Source of the DNA: Pseudomonas jessenii
GTDB lineage: Bacteria; Pseudomonadota; Gammaproteobacteria; Pseudomonadales; Pseudomonadaceae
Assembly: GCF_002236115.1 (NCBI RefSeq)
Contig: NZ_NIWT01000002.1
Coordinates: 682,001 to 746,000, forward strand
Length of the DNA: 64,000 bases
Direction: 5' to 3'
Shown: one piece after another, positions 1 through 8,653 of the stretch
Layout: each line of letters opens with the position of its first letter
Position numbering within the stretch: position 1 is the stretch's first letter
Made by a program: the position numbers and the translations under genes
Notes under the pieces: generated by a model
Told to the model about the DNA's origin: nothing
The model's input: only the letters and a program-made list of their open reading frames with translations
The model's database searches: none

Positions 1-2097
1 TTCGCCCTCGAAACCCTGGCAAAACAGATCGATGGACTCGCCCATTTCCTGGGCACGCTCGCGACGCTTCTCCGGCAAGTGCGTGTCGGCAGCGACGCGT
101 AGCAAGGCGTCGCGCACGTCGCGAGTCAGTACCTGGCGACCCGCCGCGACACACGTCTGCGCCGCATCGAGAATGCACTCGCGAATCAGGCTGCGATCGG
201 CTCGACTCAGGCGGGCTTCTTCCTTGGCCTCGCCACCGGTGATCATCAGGCGAGCGGTGATTTCCAGTTCGCCAAGAACATCGCGTTGGTCTTCGCGACT
301 TGCTACCGCCTCATCGTCCAGCTCATCAATCGACAGACTCGCGACCTGATCCGGCTGCTCGACTAGGCGCCACGCATCGGCAAAGGGGGCGAGACTGACC
401 GAGGCGCCAGGTTTCAATTGGACCTTGTTGACTGACAGGCCCAGTGTCGCGAAGTAGTCACCCTGCAAGCCGAATGAGTTGCCGGCCTCGACGATAAACA
501 GGCGAGGGCGGTACACGGCCATGACCTGCATCAGTAGGGTGACCAGAGTGGCCGACTTGCCGGCGCCGGTGGGGCCGAACAACAGCAGATGACCATTCAT
601 GGCTCGGTCCAGGCGTGACAGAGGGTCGAAGCTCAGTGGCGAACCACCGCGGTTGAACAAAGTGATGCCTGGGTGACCTGTGCCCGTGCTGCGGCCCCAT
701 ACCGGAACCAGGTTCGCCAGGTGCTGGGCGAACATCAGGCGCGTGTACCAGTTGCGCGTGTCTCGGGCTGGGTTGTAAGCCATCGGCAACCATCGCAGGT
801 AGCTGTTGCAGGCGGCGACCTCATCGCTTTCACGTACAGGTTGCAGCCCCGCGCCCAACAGCGCGTTAGCAAGGCTGACGGAGCGCTGGTGCAATTGCTG
901 TTCATCTTGACCGCGTACGTAGAACGCCAGGGTTCCTCGGTACAGCTTGTGCTGGCGGCCGATGATCGCACGAGCCTCTTCGACATCCTGACGAGTCTGG
1001 GTCGAGGCCAGGTTTTCACCGATCGCTTTGCGCGCCAAGCGGTTCAACTGATCCTCGAGCACATCCTGTGGTTTGACCACCAAGGTCAGACTCATCACCG
1101 TACCTTCGGGTAACTGGTCGAACAAGGCATTCATCGCGTCGCCCTTGCGGGTTTCGCCAGTGAGTTGACCAATCAAGGGCGCCCGGCGCAGCTTATCCAC
1201 CACCATGACCCGATGAGGTTGACCATCGAAATACCAGACTCCGCGTCGCACATCGGAACGAGGCTCATTGAAAAATAGGCGCTCGGCGAAGTCATGATCG
1301 AAGGGCAGTTCCAGCGACTCGCCGTCACCCGACTCCGGAAAGGCCACGCGGCGGTAGAAATCCTCGGGTGCTTCACAGGTGAGCGTGGGTGCAGGATTGA
1401 ACCAGGGCACTAACCAGGCATAAAGACTTCGGCCATCGACTCGCGTCGTTTGCACCCCGCATGCATGCAACGAAGCCGCGATACGTTCGCAAGCCTGATG
1501 CAGGGATTGCACCGGGGTGAGTCCTGTCTCCTCAGCGTCAGACTCAAGCCAGCGATAGACCACCAGGCGCACCCGGCGGTTATTGCCACGCCAGGGCAGG
1601 CGTGTCACCACTTTATCCTCAAACAGACCGCCAGGCTTGGCTATGGCCTTCAGATGATGGCGGCTGAGCGCCAAATATGCCTCGGTGAAGACCGTGCCTC
1701 GTGCTCTATCGTGGATATAGTCGGTGAACCGGGTGAGGTAGGGGGTGAAGTCGTTGTCGTCCTGGCAGAAAAACTGCGCCACCCAAGGCGCTTGATCCAG
1801 CTCATCGAAACTATCCTGCAGGGCATCTTCGAGGGCATCACGAGCCGCCATCAGCCAATCAGGTTCGCGCCCTTCGGTGCCGATGGGCAGTAACTCGAAC
1901 ACCGCACCCACCGAGCGGTTGTCATCGAGTAGAAAACACTGTTCGGTGTCGAGGTATTCCACCCAAGGCAGGTGATCGGTGAAGCTGGGGTTGTGCGCAT
2001 ACAGTGCAGCTTCATCGGCCAAGGTGGCGCGAGGGCGCAATGGGTGGCGCCAGGCTTTCCACGCAGAAGTGCGGTTGCCCGAATCGCCGGTACGCAC
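1..2097 (-). CDS. Conjugative transfer ATPase, VirB4/TraC-like, PFL_4706 family (3' end cut by window)
   Basis: Cytoplasmic ATPase that powers the ICE type IV secretion channel. The reading frame is open from a GTG at 2097 to the left edge, 699 residues, with no stop. A Walker A motif GPTGAGKSA lies at residues 508-516 (550-576), preceded by a VirB4-type N-terminal region. The GTG overlaps the stop of the upstream lipoprotein gene (TAGTG), a sign of translational coupling. The family (TIGR03744) is usually 850-950 residues, so roughly the last quarter, including the C-terminal helicase-like motifs, is outside the window. Family assignment rests on gene order and the Walker motif. Confidence 0.9.
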   Translation of the reverse strand, partial: MRTGDSGNRTSAWKAWRHPLRPRATLADEAALYAHNPSFTDHLPWVEYLDTEQCFLLDDNRSVGAVFELLPIGTEGREPDWLMAARDALEDALQDSFDELDQAPWVAQFFCQDDNDFTPYLTRFTDYIHDRARGTVFTEAYLALSRHHLKAIAKPGGLFEDKVVTRLPWRGNNRRVRLVVYRWLESDAEETGLTPVQSLHQACERIAASLHACGVQTTRVDGRSLYAWLVPWFNPAPTLTCEAPEDFYRRVAFPESGDGESLELPFDHDFAERLFFNEPRSDVRRGVWYFDGQPHRVMVVDKLRRAPLIGQLTGETRKGDAMNALFDQLPEGTVMSLTLVVKPQDVLEDQLNRLARKAIGENLASTQTRQDVEEARAIIGRQHKLYRGTLAFYVRGQDEQQLHQRSVSLANALLGAGLQPVRESDEVAACNSYLRWLPMAYNPARDTRNWYTRLMFAQHLANLVPVWGRSTGTGHPGITLFNRGGSPLSFDPLSRLDRAMNGHLLLFGPTGAGKSATLVTLLMQVMAVYRPRLFIVEAGNSFGLQGDYFATLGLSVNKVQLKPGASVSLAPFADAWRLVEQPDQVASLSIDELDDEAVASREDQRDVLGELEITARLMITGGEAKEEARLSRADRSLIRECILDAAQTCVAAGRQVLTRDVRDALLRVAADTHLPEKRRERAQEMGESIDLFCQGFEGE

Positions 2098-2513
2098 TAC
2101 AAGTCTTCCTGACGTTCACCAGGCAACGCGTACTGCACCCGTTGGTAGAACGGAAAGACTGTCGAGTAGCCCGGGATCGGTGCCTGCTCGGTGCCACTTA
2201 AATGCGGATACACGTACAGCACTAGATCGGGATTGGGCAAGCGAGGGAACAGGTTGCGGATCTCGTTCGCCGCGGTACGCGTGTACGGTTCCTGGAGAGC
2301 AACGGAGAAATCTGCTTGAGCCAACGAGCGGCGTAACTGCTGCCGAGCATCCAGCAGTTGCTGCTGAGTGCCTTGCGAACCGGCACCGTTCCAGATGTCC
2401 AGCATGGTTTGCTCGCCATGGGGCAGAAGCGTGTCCTTGTCGGTGGAGCACCCCGCCAGGACCCAGCAGAGCACGCTAATCCAGATCAGGCAGGGAGGCA
2501 GGGTCTTTTTCAT
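2097..2513 (-). CDS. Conjugative transfer region lipoprotein, TIGR03751 family
   Basis: A 138-residue protein starting at ATG 2513. The N-terminus is basic, then hydrophobic, and ends in a lipobox (VLAGCS), so it should be lipidated and anchored in the outer membrane, in the place of a VirB7/TraV-like component of the secretion core. The longer frame upstream of 2513 lies inside the preceding PFL_4705 gene and has no signal peptide, so the start at 2513 is preferred. It overlaps the upstream gene by 38 bases and the downstream ATPase by one base, which supports one tightly coupled operon. Confidence 0.88.
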   Translation of the reverse strand: MKKTLPPCLIWISVLCWVLAGCSTDKDTLLPHGEQTMLDIWNGAGSQGTQQQLLDARQQLRRSLAQADFSVALQEPYTRTAANEIRNLFPRLPNPDLVLYVYPHLSGTEQAPIPGYSTVFPFYQRVQYALPGERQEDL

Positions 2514-3993
2514 GGCGAACGCTCCGGCCCTTGGGCTCGTAGTCGATGGTGATTTCATGGTCGAGGTGCAGTGCGACTTGGGCGGCAGGTGGCACGTACA
2601 CGGCCGCAAAGGCCTCGCCATACAGCTTGTTGACCCACTCGCGGATGTCGCTGACCCCACCGCTGAGAATTGAATTCAGCGCGCTGTTGCCCGTGCTGTT
2701 GGTAACCCCGAGCGTACTGCCGCCCGAATTGATCACACTGCTGTTGTTCTGCTCATCCCCGAGCAAGGCGGCGACACCGGCGCCGGCCGCAGTGATCAGG
2801 CTCTGGCTGCCGAGGTATCGCTGGGCATTCGAGCGGCGCTCGCCGGCGATGCATGGAATGCCATACGGATCGGACAGGTAGCCGAGCCCACCGCGGATCT
2901 TGTCGATGTTCGAGCTCTGGGTGGAGGCATTACGGCTGGCTACCGCCTTCGGCTGAGGCACCGTACGGATGGTGCCATCGGTAAACACAAAGGTGATTGA
3001 TTCGACCTGTCCGCGTACGCAAGACAGGGTCCAATCACCGGACGCCGTGCCGCTCATTACGGCCCCCGCGACGTCCGGCAGGTCGATGCCGTTGGCAGTC
3101 AGGTTCTCGGGGCCGACCAGCACCTTGAAGGGGTAGGGATCATTCACGGTACCGTCCACCGGGACTCGGCCGATCAGCGCAGTCATGGCGACCGAGCCCA
3201 TCAATGTCGCGTTTTCGGGAATGGTATAGACCGGCTTCGCCCCTTCGGTACGATCAACGGACCGCGTCAGGTCATGCTCACCATGGGTGACCGCACGTAA
3301 CTGTTTCTGGCCGCGATCAATCGCGTTATCTTTCAAGCCTTCCAGTGAGTTGAAGGCAGTGGGCAGACTCAGTGCGGAGGCGGTCGTGGTTTTGCCTCGG
3401 GCGTTGGTGGACGGAGCGTCCGCGGGTTCAATCCACTGCAGCGCATTATTGGCAGAGTGTTGCCCCTCGAATTGCGCACCGTCACTCGGCTCAAGCCCCA
3501 ATCCGATCGGCATGTCCTTGCTTTTGCCAGTCAGCCCCGACAACTGCTCCTGCAATTGCGTTAGCAGACCGCGAGCCTGGCGACTGTCTTGTTCTGCTTT
3601 GAGCCGGGCCTCGTTGGCATGTCGGCGGCCTTCGTCGACCTGTTGGGTCACGCTGCCAAGCGCCGTCTTGATACGCGAATCGACACTGTTTTCCCGCTCA
3701 CGCAGGCGGTTGTTTTCCGTCTGCAGCGAATCGTTGTGTTTCTTCAAACCGAACATGTCGCTGCGCATGGCCTTCACCTGGCCGACCAGGGTGGCGACCG
3801 TGTCGCGTGGGGTATCGCCCGCAATGCCGAGCGACTTGGCTTGCTCGGCGGATAACTGAATGTTGCTCTGCTCAACTGGTTTCTCTGGAGAGGAACTGCT
3901 GCTGCCCGCGACCCAGGTTTTCAGGATAATCAACACCACGGCAAGCAGTGCAGCCGGTACCAGCCATTTGAGCAAGGCGTTAGCTTTCATCAT
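2476..3993 (-). CDS. ICE protein, PFL_4705 family (TraB/VirB10-like)
   Basis: A 505-residue inner-membrane protein of the transfer channel. One membrane helix lies near residues 9-30, followed by a long predicted coiled coil rich in Lys, Glu, Gln and Arg (about 75-165), a linker, and a C-terminal half with TraB/VirB10-like character: a VRGQVESITFVFTDG segment and small hydrophobic stretches. This architecture fits an inner-to-outer-membrane bridging subunit. Starts at 3993 and 3990 are both ATG; GAGGTGAAG sits just upstream. The open frame extends 38 codons further but those overlap the PFL_4704 gene. It overlaps both neighbours. Confidence 0.88.
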   Translation of the reverse strand: MMKANALLKWLVPAALLAVVLIILKTWVAGSSSSSPEKPVEQSNIQLSAEQAKSLGIAGDTPRDTVATLVGQVKAMRSDMFGLKKHNDSLQTENNRLRERENSVDSRIKTALGSVTQQVDEGRRHANEARLKAEQDSRQARGLLTQLQEQLSGLTGKSKDMPIGLGLEPSDGAQFEGQHSANNALQWIEPADAPSTNARGKTTTASALSLPTAFNSLEGLKDNAIDRGQKQLRAVTHGEHDLTRSVDRTEGAKPVYTIPENATLMGSVAMTALIGRVPVDGTVNDPYPFKVLVGPENLTANGIDLPDVAGAVMSGTASGDWTLSCVRGQVESITFVFTDGTIRTVPQPKAVASRNASTQSSNIDKIRGGLGYLSDPYGIPCIAGERRSNAQRYLGSQSLITAAGAGVAALLGDEQNNSSVINSGGSTLGVTNSTGNSALNSILSGGVSDIREWVNKLYGEAFAAVYVPPAAQVALHLDHEITIDYEPKGRSVRHEKDPASLPDLD

Positions 3994-4792
3994 CTTCACC
4001 TCGCGCAATGGGCAGGAGCAGTACCGCTTGTTCGAGGCCGGCACCGCGGGTGACGAGGTAGGCAATCGTGGTGTCTTCAGCACTGCCGACCGGTCCCAGG
4101 AAAGCATGCTGGAAGGCCGCGGCGAACAGCGTAGCCTGAAGCCGACGCGGATCGAGTTGTACCGTCTCTGAACTACGATTGCGCAACTTCACCGCCGTCA
4201 CCCAGTAATCACCGAGTCGCCAGGCGGCGATGGGTGTGCTGGACACGTTTTCGGTCGGCAGCAGGGTTGGCAGTTCGGTGCGTAGCTTGAGTGGTACGCG
4301 GCGTACACCGGGCAGGGACTCCACGGTGCGCAACGGCGCGTACAGGCTCTGTGCGGCATAGCGCGTCAAAGCGACCGGGATCGGCGTACGTTCTGGAACA
4401 GGGACGGTGCTAGATTCAGCCTCGGTAGTTTGCACCTGAGCATTCTTGAGAATACGCACGGGCTCCAGCGGTTGATCGCCGGGAGTGGCCGCGATATCCA
4501 GCAGGATGATCTCGCCCGTCCCGATCGACTGCAGTTGCAGTCGGGTCGGGGCAATGGCTTCTGACGCGCGCAGGTACAGCGTGCCGCCGGTTGATTGCAC
4601 ACGCAGTTTGCCTGTCAGGGTTGAGGGCACGCCGACTCGAACATCCTCATCGACAAAGACCACCCGTTCCTGATTGATCACCAGCGGGACCGCGAGGGGG
4701 AGGCGTTCCCAGTGCATCAGCTCGACGGCCTGCGCTGCAGCTCCCCATAGCATCAGTGCGACGGTGAGTCCCTGGGTAGAAATCCGCTTCAT
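3980..4792 (-). CDS. ICE protein, PFL_4704 family (TIGR03749, TraK-like)
   Basis: A 270-residue periplasmic protein. The N-terminus from ATG 4792 is a Sec signal peptide ending near AAAQAVE. The body is beta-rich with no membrane segment, like TraK/VirB9-type secretin-associated subunits. The downstream PFL_4705 start lies within its last codons and its own start overlaps the PFL_4703 stop by four bases, so it is translated as part of the transfer operon. The longer frame to 4858 would bury the signal peptide and overlap the preceding gene, so it was not used. Confidence 0.87.
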   Translation of the reverse strand: MKRISTQGLTVALMLWGAAAQAVELMHWERLPLAVPLVINQERVVFVDEDVRVGVPSTLTGKLRVQSTGGTLYLRASEAIAPTRLQLQSIGTGEIILLDIAATPGDQPLEPVRILKNAQVQTTEAESSTVPVPERTPIPVALTRYAAQSLYAPLRTVESLPGVRRVPLKLRTELPTLLPTENVSSTPIAAWRLGDYWVTAVKLRNRSSETVQLDPRRLQATLFAAAFQHAFLGPVGSAEDTTIAYLVTRGAGLEQAVLLLPIARGEDDES

Positions 4793-5430
4793 GGCGCAAC
4801 TCCAGGCAGGGAGATTTTTTGCGGCGTGCCCTGATAACAATCCAGTGCCAGTCCCCACTTGTTGCGTTCGGGGTCCAGATCAAAACGCACCACGCGCAAT
4901 GGATAACGCACCACCACCCGTTTCACCGGTTCGGCGGCGTAATATTCATCGGCATTGAGATCGAGCTTGACCAGCCAGCTGTCGCGGTCGAGTTGCTTGA
5001 CCCTGAGTTCCGGATCTTCGCTGTAGCCTCGGCCCAGAATTTCGTAGACGCCACGCACCCGCTGGCGCAGTTCTCCGGCGGCTTTGCGGTACTCGTAGTC
5101 GCCGTCGAGGAAGGCCTTGCAGGCGGGGGTCAGGTAGGACTGCAAGCCATAGATGGCGCGGCGATAATCCTGCTCGCCATCCGAAGGCCAGCGGTTGAGT
5201 TGGCCAAAGATGTACAGGGCAAAGGCATAGACATTCTCTGGGGGGACATCCCACCACTTACGAGTACTGCCCGAGCGCAGATCCGGGGGGACATGCACCG
5301 TCAGATCGGTCGGTGCCGAGCGCCAGCCATACCAAAGTCCGGCACAGACCAGGGCCAGAATCACTACCGCCAGACGCAGGCTGAAAATGTGGGCCTGTTG
5401 GGCATCCACCTTGTTCCGAAATCGGCTCAT
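4789..5430 (-). CDS. ICE protein, PFL_4703 family (TIGR03746, TraE/VirB8-like)
   Basis: A 213-residue inner-membrane protein: a short basic N-terminus, one membrane helix at about residues 18-38, then a periplasmic domain rich in aromatic and charged residues (a KWWDVPPENVYAFAL stretch and a C-terminal VVRYPLRVVRFD strand). This layout matches TraE/VirB8-type assembly factors. ATG 5430 overlaps the end of the TIGR03750 gene by four bases. The extended frame to 5736 is antisense-like low-complexity sequence and was rejected. Confidence 0.87.
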   Translation of the reverse strand: MSRFRNKVDAQQAHIFSLRLAVVILALVCAGLWYGWRSAPTDLTVHVPPDLRSGSTRKWWDVPPENVYAFALYIFGQLNRWPSDGEQDYRRAIYGLQSYLTPACKAFLDGDYEYRKAAGELRQRVRGVYEILGRGYSEDPELRVKQLDRDSWLVKLDLNADEYYAAEPVKRVVVRYPLRVVRFDLDPERNKWGLALDCYQGTPQKISLPGVAP

Positions 5431-5840
5431 GGCTGCCACCGGGACAGGGCAGGGCGCAGTCGACGCGAACGGCGAACCGTCCAGACGCCGGAGTGGAGGA
5501 TCAGACTTCCGCGACCCAGGCGCCAACGGCTGGCCAGTACCCATTCGAGTTTGCGGTACAACCAGGTCTCGGGCCGGGCCCGTTTGGCCCGACGCAGTAG
5601 TGTGCCACCGGCAAATAGCACCAGCGCCATGCCTGCGATCATGCCGGTCGGCGCTATGGCAATGGAAGCTGTGGCAATCGCTAGAGGAACGCCCAGCAGC
5701 AGCCCAATGATTGCACCGGTTCCAAGCGCTACCCACATCTCATCATTGGTCAAACCGCGTAATACGGCAGGATCGCGATTAAGCCGCTCCGGCAGAAAGA
5801 CCAAGGTGCCGTCGGCAAGATGTTCGATTGTGTCGTTCAT
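5427..5840 (-). CDS. Conjugative transfer region protein, TIGR03750 family (TraL/VirB3-like)
   Basis: A 137-residue small membrane protein. Two adjacent hydrophobic helices at about residues 36-80 are followed by a basic C-terminal tail (RRAKRARPETWLYRK and later Arg-rich stretches), a typical TraL/VirB3 topology. It sits between PFL_4702 and PFL_4703 as in other ICEs of this class. Its function is presumed to be channel assembly next to the VirB4-like ATPase. Confidence 0.87.
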   Translation of the reverse strand: MNDTIEHLADGTLVFLPERLNRDPAVLRGLTNDEMWVALGTGAIIGLLLGVPLAIATASIAIAPTGMIAGMALVLFAGGTLLRRAKRARPETWLYRKLEWVLASRWRLGRGSLILHSGVWTVRRSRRLRPALSRWQP

Positions 5841-5847
5841 GCCGACC

Positions 5848-6219
5848 TCACAGAATCGCGGCAGCCTTGGTCAGGAACCAGATGATGATCACCACCAACA
5901 GAGCACCGATACCGACCACCGCACCTAAGTCTTTCCAGGTCTTGCGTTGGTTCTGCACGTCGGCATAGACAGTCAGGGAATGCCAGGCCACACCTAGGAA
6001 AGCGAGTAGGGCGATTAGCAGACCGAGCAAGATGCCGCCGTCGTAGGCGTAGTTTTTAATCGTCTCGATCAATCCGGATCCTTCACCGCGCGAAGGGGCT
6101 TCCATGGTGGGGAGCTCGGCGAAAGCTAGGCTTGGGCCGAGTACCAGCAGCAGACCGATCAAGCGTTGGCTGGCACGATCTCGCAGATTGTTTTTCAGAG
6201 GGGCAAAGCACTTGAGCAT
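5848..6219 (-). CDS. ICE membrane protein, PFL_4702 family (TIGR03745)
   Basis: A 123-residue protein from ATG 6219. It has a signal-like N-terminus ending near SLAFAEL, a central helix at about residues 60-80 (GGILLGLLIALLAFLGVAW) and a C-terminal helix at about 100-118. Small two-helix proteins here are likely pilin or inner-membrane subunits of the conjugation channel (VirB2-like), but this is inferred from size and topology. The open frame continues to 6369 within the neighbouring gene; the start at 6219 follows GGAGATCGCCACC. Confidence 0.85.
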   Translation of the reverse strand: MLKCFAPLKNNLRDRASQRLIGLLLVLGPSLAFAELPTMEAPSRGEGSGLIETIKNYAYDGGILLGLLIALLAFLGVAWHSLTVYADVQNQRKTWKDLGAVVGIGALLVVIIIWFLTKAAAIL

Positions 6220-6236
6220 GGTGGCGATCTCCTGGG

Positions 6237-6476
6237 TTAGGACAGGGTGAAGAACATCAGGACCAACAAGGTGAGCAGCACGCGTGCGGTACTTCCGCCA
6301 AGCGCGCCGAAGCGCACACTGCCGGTGGCCCAACCCCGGTAAGCCGTCCACATCACCCAGGCGCACCAAAGCAAAGCCAGAACCAGAACTAGGGATAGCC
6401 AGAGCGTCGAGCTGCTCTGCGGTGCGACGCCGGAGGCGTTTTGGAACGCTGAGATCTGAGCGTCAGTCATGCTCAT
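6237..6476 (-). CDS. ICE membrane protein, PFL_4701 family (TIGR03758)
   Basis: A 79-residue protein with two hydrophobic helices (about residues 24-45 and 61-78) and no obvious soluble domain. The position between the RAQPRD gene and PFL_4702 is the conserved one for this family. It overlaps the RAQPRD gene by four bases. Its role in the transfer apparatus is not known beyond membership of the operon. Confidence 0.85.
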   Translation of the reverse strand: MSMTDAQISAFQNASGVAPQSSSTLWLSLVLVLALLWCAWVMWTAYRGWATGSVRFGALGGSTARVLLTLLVLMFFTLS

Positions 6477-6808
6477 GGCGACGGCTCCGCGGACGGAGTG
6501 TCGAGGCGGTATTCGCCGACTAGTTCACTGGGATCGCGAGGTTGAGCACGGGAGGGGGAAAGGTAGCCCTGCACACCGTGGCGGATGCGCTGGATGTCTT
6601 GGGAAAGACGGAGATAGTCGAAGCGATAGCGCTCGACTGGTTCAGCCGTGCTGGCTGCCTCAGCTTGCGTTGCAAGGCGTTCGATAATATCGAGCTGCTG
6701 CTGGACTAGGCTGAGCTGATCCTGCTCATGACCAGATGCGGCATAGCTGTTTCCATCGACGATAGCCAGCGAGAGCAGTAACAAGCAGCGAAAGATGGTA
6801 GTTGGCAT
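6473..6808 (-). CDS. RAQPRD-family ICE protein
   Basis: A 111-residue secreted protein: signal peptide at residues 1-23, then a helical region, and the family-defining RAQPRD motif at about residues 89-94 followed by PSELVGEY. The family (TIGR01690) occurs only in ICEs and related islands and is of unknown function. In this element it is the first gene of the downstream block of transfer genes, because the transfer operon is interrupted upstream of it by 8 kb of cargo; it therefore needs a local promoter in the 6809-7137 spacer. Confidence 0.92.
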   Translation of the reverse strand: MPTTIFRCLLLLSLAIVDGNSYAASGHEQDQLSLVQQQLDIIERLATQAEAASTAEPVERYRFDYLRLSQDIQRIRHGVQGYLSPSRAQPRDPSELVGEYRLDTPSAEPSP

Positions 6809-7137
6809 GATGCTGGCCCATATGGATCTGGGAGCAGAATCAAGTTAGAGGTCGAATTTTTCCGTAAGAAACCTGAGGTCTGATGAATCGCTTTTTCTGG
6901 GGAGGTACTGGAGGTGTTTACTTACAGCTATGTGGTCCTTCGATCTTTGATGGAGAGAGTGGTTGAGGCTATAGGGAAATTCCACTCTCGATGAGCTTCG
7001 TTGATGACGATATCGTCACAACCCATTTTCCGTGAGCATTGCGAAATCACTGGTGGTAGGCTTTGCTGGAGGCCTGCTGCCAACTCTCTTTGGATTGATC
7101 CTGATTCCCGTCTAATCCTGACAGAGAGCCCACCCCT
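6809..7137. promoter_or_regulatory. Divergent spacer between RAQPRD gene and cargo integrase, with palindromes
   Basis: A 329-base noncoding spacer between the minus-strand transfer genes and the plus-strand cargo. It contains a perfect 14-base palindrome TGACGATATCGTCA at 7005-7018, flanked by GTTG and CAAC, and an 8-base inverted repeat GAGAGTGG/CCACTCTC at 6955-6962 and 6982-6989. These could be operators or recombinase sites. It must hold promoters for both directions; no clear consensus -35/-10 pair is claimed. Confidence 0.5.
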
Positions 7138-7812
7138 ATGAATCCTCGCCGTGCTGCATCCCTTCGTCCTGGACAATTCAAACACCTGATCCGCGTAGCC
7201 TCTGTCACTGGCCGCATGCCGGAGCGTGATGTGATGTTGTTGTGGCTCACGCATACCACCGGCATTCGTGTCACCGAGTTGGCCTTGCTGGAGATTGGCG
7301 ACGTGCTGTATGCCAGCGGTGCTATCAAGCCCGAGGTCTACTTGCGCGCAGACATCACCAAAGGCTGTCGGCCGCGAAACGTGTATCTGACTCATGCTCG
7401 ATGCCTTGCCGCGCTTGATGCGTGGTTTGGCGTGCGCGCTCGGCGCCGCTGGGGGCTTTCAGGCATAGATGAGTATCGAGGATTCCGGCCAGGCTCAAAG
7501 CTGGTCATGACACACAAAGGGCAAGCCTTTGAACTGGCATTCAAACATCGCCAGCTGGACAGCGGGCCGGAGGTGTACCGAGCCTGTGATTCACTGCAGC
7601 AAACTATCAGCAGGTTATATCGACAAGCGGGTATCAAACAGGGCTCCTCGCATAGTGGTAGGCGCTCGCTTGCTGCAAAAGTCTTGGCCGCCACCGGCGA
7701 TGTCGAGATAGTGCAGACCATGCTAGGGCATGCATGCTTGGATCACAGCAAGCCTTACCTAACGGTGGATATGCAGGCAGTTCGGCGTGCATTTGAACTT
7801 GCGCTGGCATAG
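7138..7812 (+). CDS. Tyrosine recombinase, catalytic-domain-only integrase
   Basis: A 224-residue site-specific recombinase. All catalytic positions of the tyrosine recombinase family are visible: R44 (TGIRVTELALL), K75, the H-x-x-R box H172-R175 (HSGR), H198 (MLGH) and the nucleophile Y207 (SKPY). It lacks the usual N-terminal core-binding domain of 300-400-residue integrases. It opens the cargo block and points into it, while a second recombinase (13742-14722) closes the block, which suggests a role in acquiring or moving the cargo; that role is inferred. Confidence 0.88.
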   Translation: MNPRRAASLRPGQFKHLIRVASVTGRMPERDVMLLWLTHTTGIRVTELALLEIGDVLYASGAIKPEVYLRADITKGCRPRNVYLTHARCLAALDAWFGVRARRRWGLSGIDEYRGFRPGSKLVMTHKGQAFELAFKHRQLDSGPEVYRACDSLQQTISRLYRQAGIKQGSSHSGRRSLAAKVLAATGDVEIVQTMLGHACLDHSKPYLTVDMQAVRRAFELALA

Positions 7813-7841
7813 TGATATCGACGACTCTTTTGTACGTTTGA

Positions 7842-8273
7842 ATGCCATGGATAGCAAAACGCGAGGAATCAGAGTTGAAATTAGGGAACGAAATACCAGT
7901 TGATGCTACTGCCGCTCGAGTGATTTCAGGCGGTGAGTCGTTTGAGTTCAGGGCGAATGAGACTGACCAGGACTCCGAGCTACCGTTACCGATAACGGCG
8001 CCGACTAAGGCTCAGTTATTGAATCCCTCGTTCAAAGACTTCACATCCATTCGGCTGGGACGGCTGGTTGTAATCGGGATTTCTGCCGACAGAAAAGCTC
8101 GATGGGTTTGTAAATGCGTATGTGGATGCTACGTACTGCGCTCCACTGCTGCGATCAAGGCTGCAGCGCCTGATGCGGCATGCACACAGTGCTACCTGTT
8201 GGCCGTGGCCAAACGGAAGGATTTTGAGCGTCGTACTGGCCGGGAGTCTCATACGCGTTCCTTCTTGAAGTAG
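7842..8273 (+). CDS. Hypothetical protein with a C-terminal four-Cys (zinc ribbon-like) segment
   Basis: A 143-residue protein not recognised by name. The N-terminal half is polar; the C-terminal half reads like a short phage zinc-ribbon module: a beta-hairpin (SIRLGRLVVIG) then CKCVCGC and a later CTQC pair. The pattern W-x-C-x-C-x-C-G is common in phage and mobile-element DNA-binding proteins, so nucleic-acid binding is a guess. A TTG at 7875 with GAGGAA upstream is an alternative start giving 132 residues. It lies 29 bases after the integrase. Confidence 0.6.
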   Translation: MPWIAKREESELKLGNEIPVDATAARVISGGESFEFRANETDQDSELPLPITAPTKAQLLNPSFKDFTSIRLGRLVVIGISADRKARWVCKCVCGCYVLRSTAAIKAAAPDAACTQCYLLAVAKRKDFERRTGRESHTRSFLK

Positions 8274-8294
8274 TTAATTGACGAGGAAATTACT

Positions 8295-8639
8295 TTGAGT
8301 AACGAGTTATTTATTGGGGGCCTGGCTGAGAAAGGAGTGACTTTTCAGGCGACTCATGCAGGTCCATATGGAAGTAAATCTATCCCGCTGCCCGCCGAAG
8401 ACGTTGTTGCTTACTCCCGTGATCCGGTGGAGTACACCGCTAAATATTACGGTGTGACAAAAAGTCAGTACCTCAGTTGGCATCGTTCTTCTTATTGCGT
8501 CTACTGTGCAGATGCCACAGTAGAAGGCAATCCCTGCCGAAATATTATTACAGGGGGGAATGCTATCGACTCACCCAGCAGATGGGTAGCTCTGCTAGGC
8601 GGTTACTGCCATGTTCATGAGAACGGCTTAGTTGGGTAG
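8295..8639 (+). CDS. Small Cys/His-rich hypothetical protein (TTG start)
   Basis: A 114-residue protein starting at TTG 8295 with GAGGAAA eight bases upstream. The C-terminal half has C-x2-C (CVYC), a further Cys (NPCRN) and a C-H-x-H cluster (YCHVH), spaced like a zinc-binding fold. No family is recognised. It belongs to the same run of small plus-strand cargo genes as its neighbours and has lower GC than the transfer genes. Confidence 0.6.
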   Translation: MSNELFIGGLAEKGVTFQATHAGPYGSKSIPLPAEDVVAYSRDPVEYTAKYYGVTKSQYLSWHRSSYCVYCADATVEGNPCRNIITGGNAIDSPSRWVALLGGYCHVHENGLVG

Positions 8640-8653
8640 GAAAAATCAAAGGA

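Noticed and set aside
4819..5928. 369-residue plus-strand open frame
   Set aside because: Fully antisense to the PFL_4703, TIGR03750 and PFL_4704 genes; composition reflects GC-rich shadow coding.
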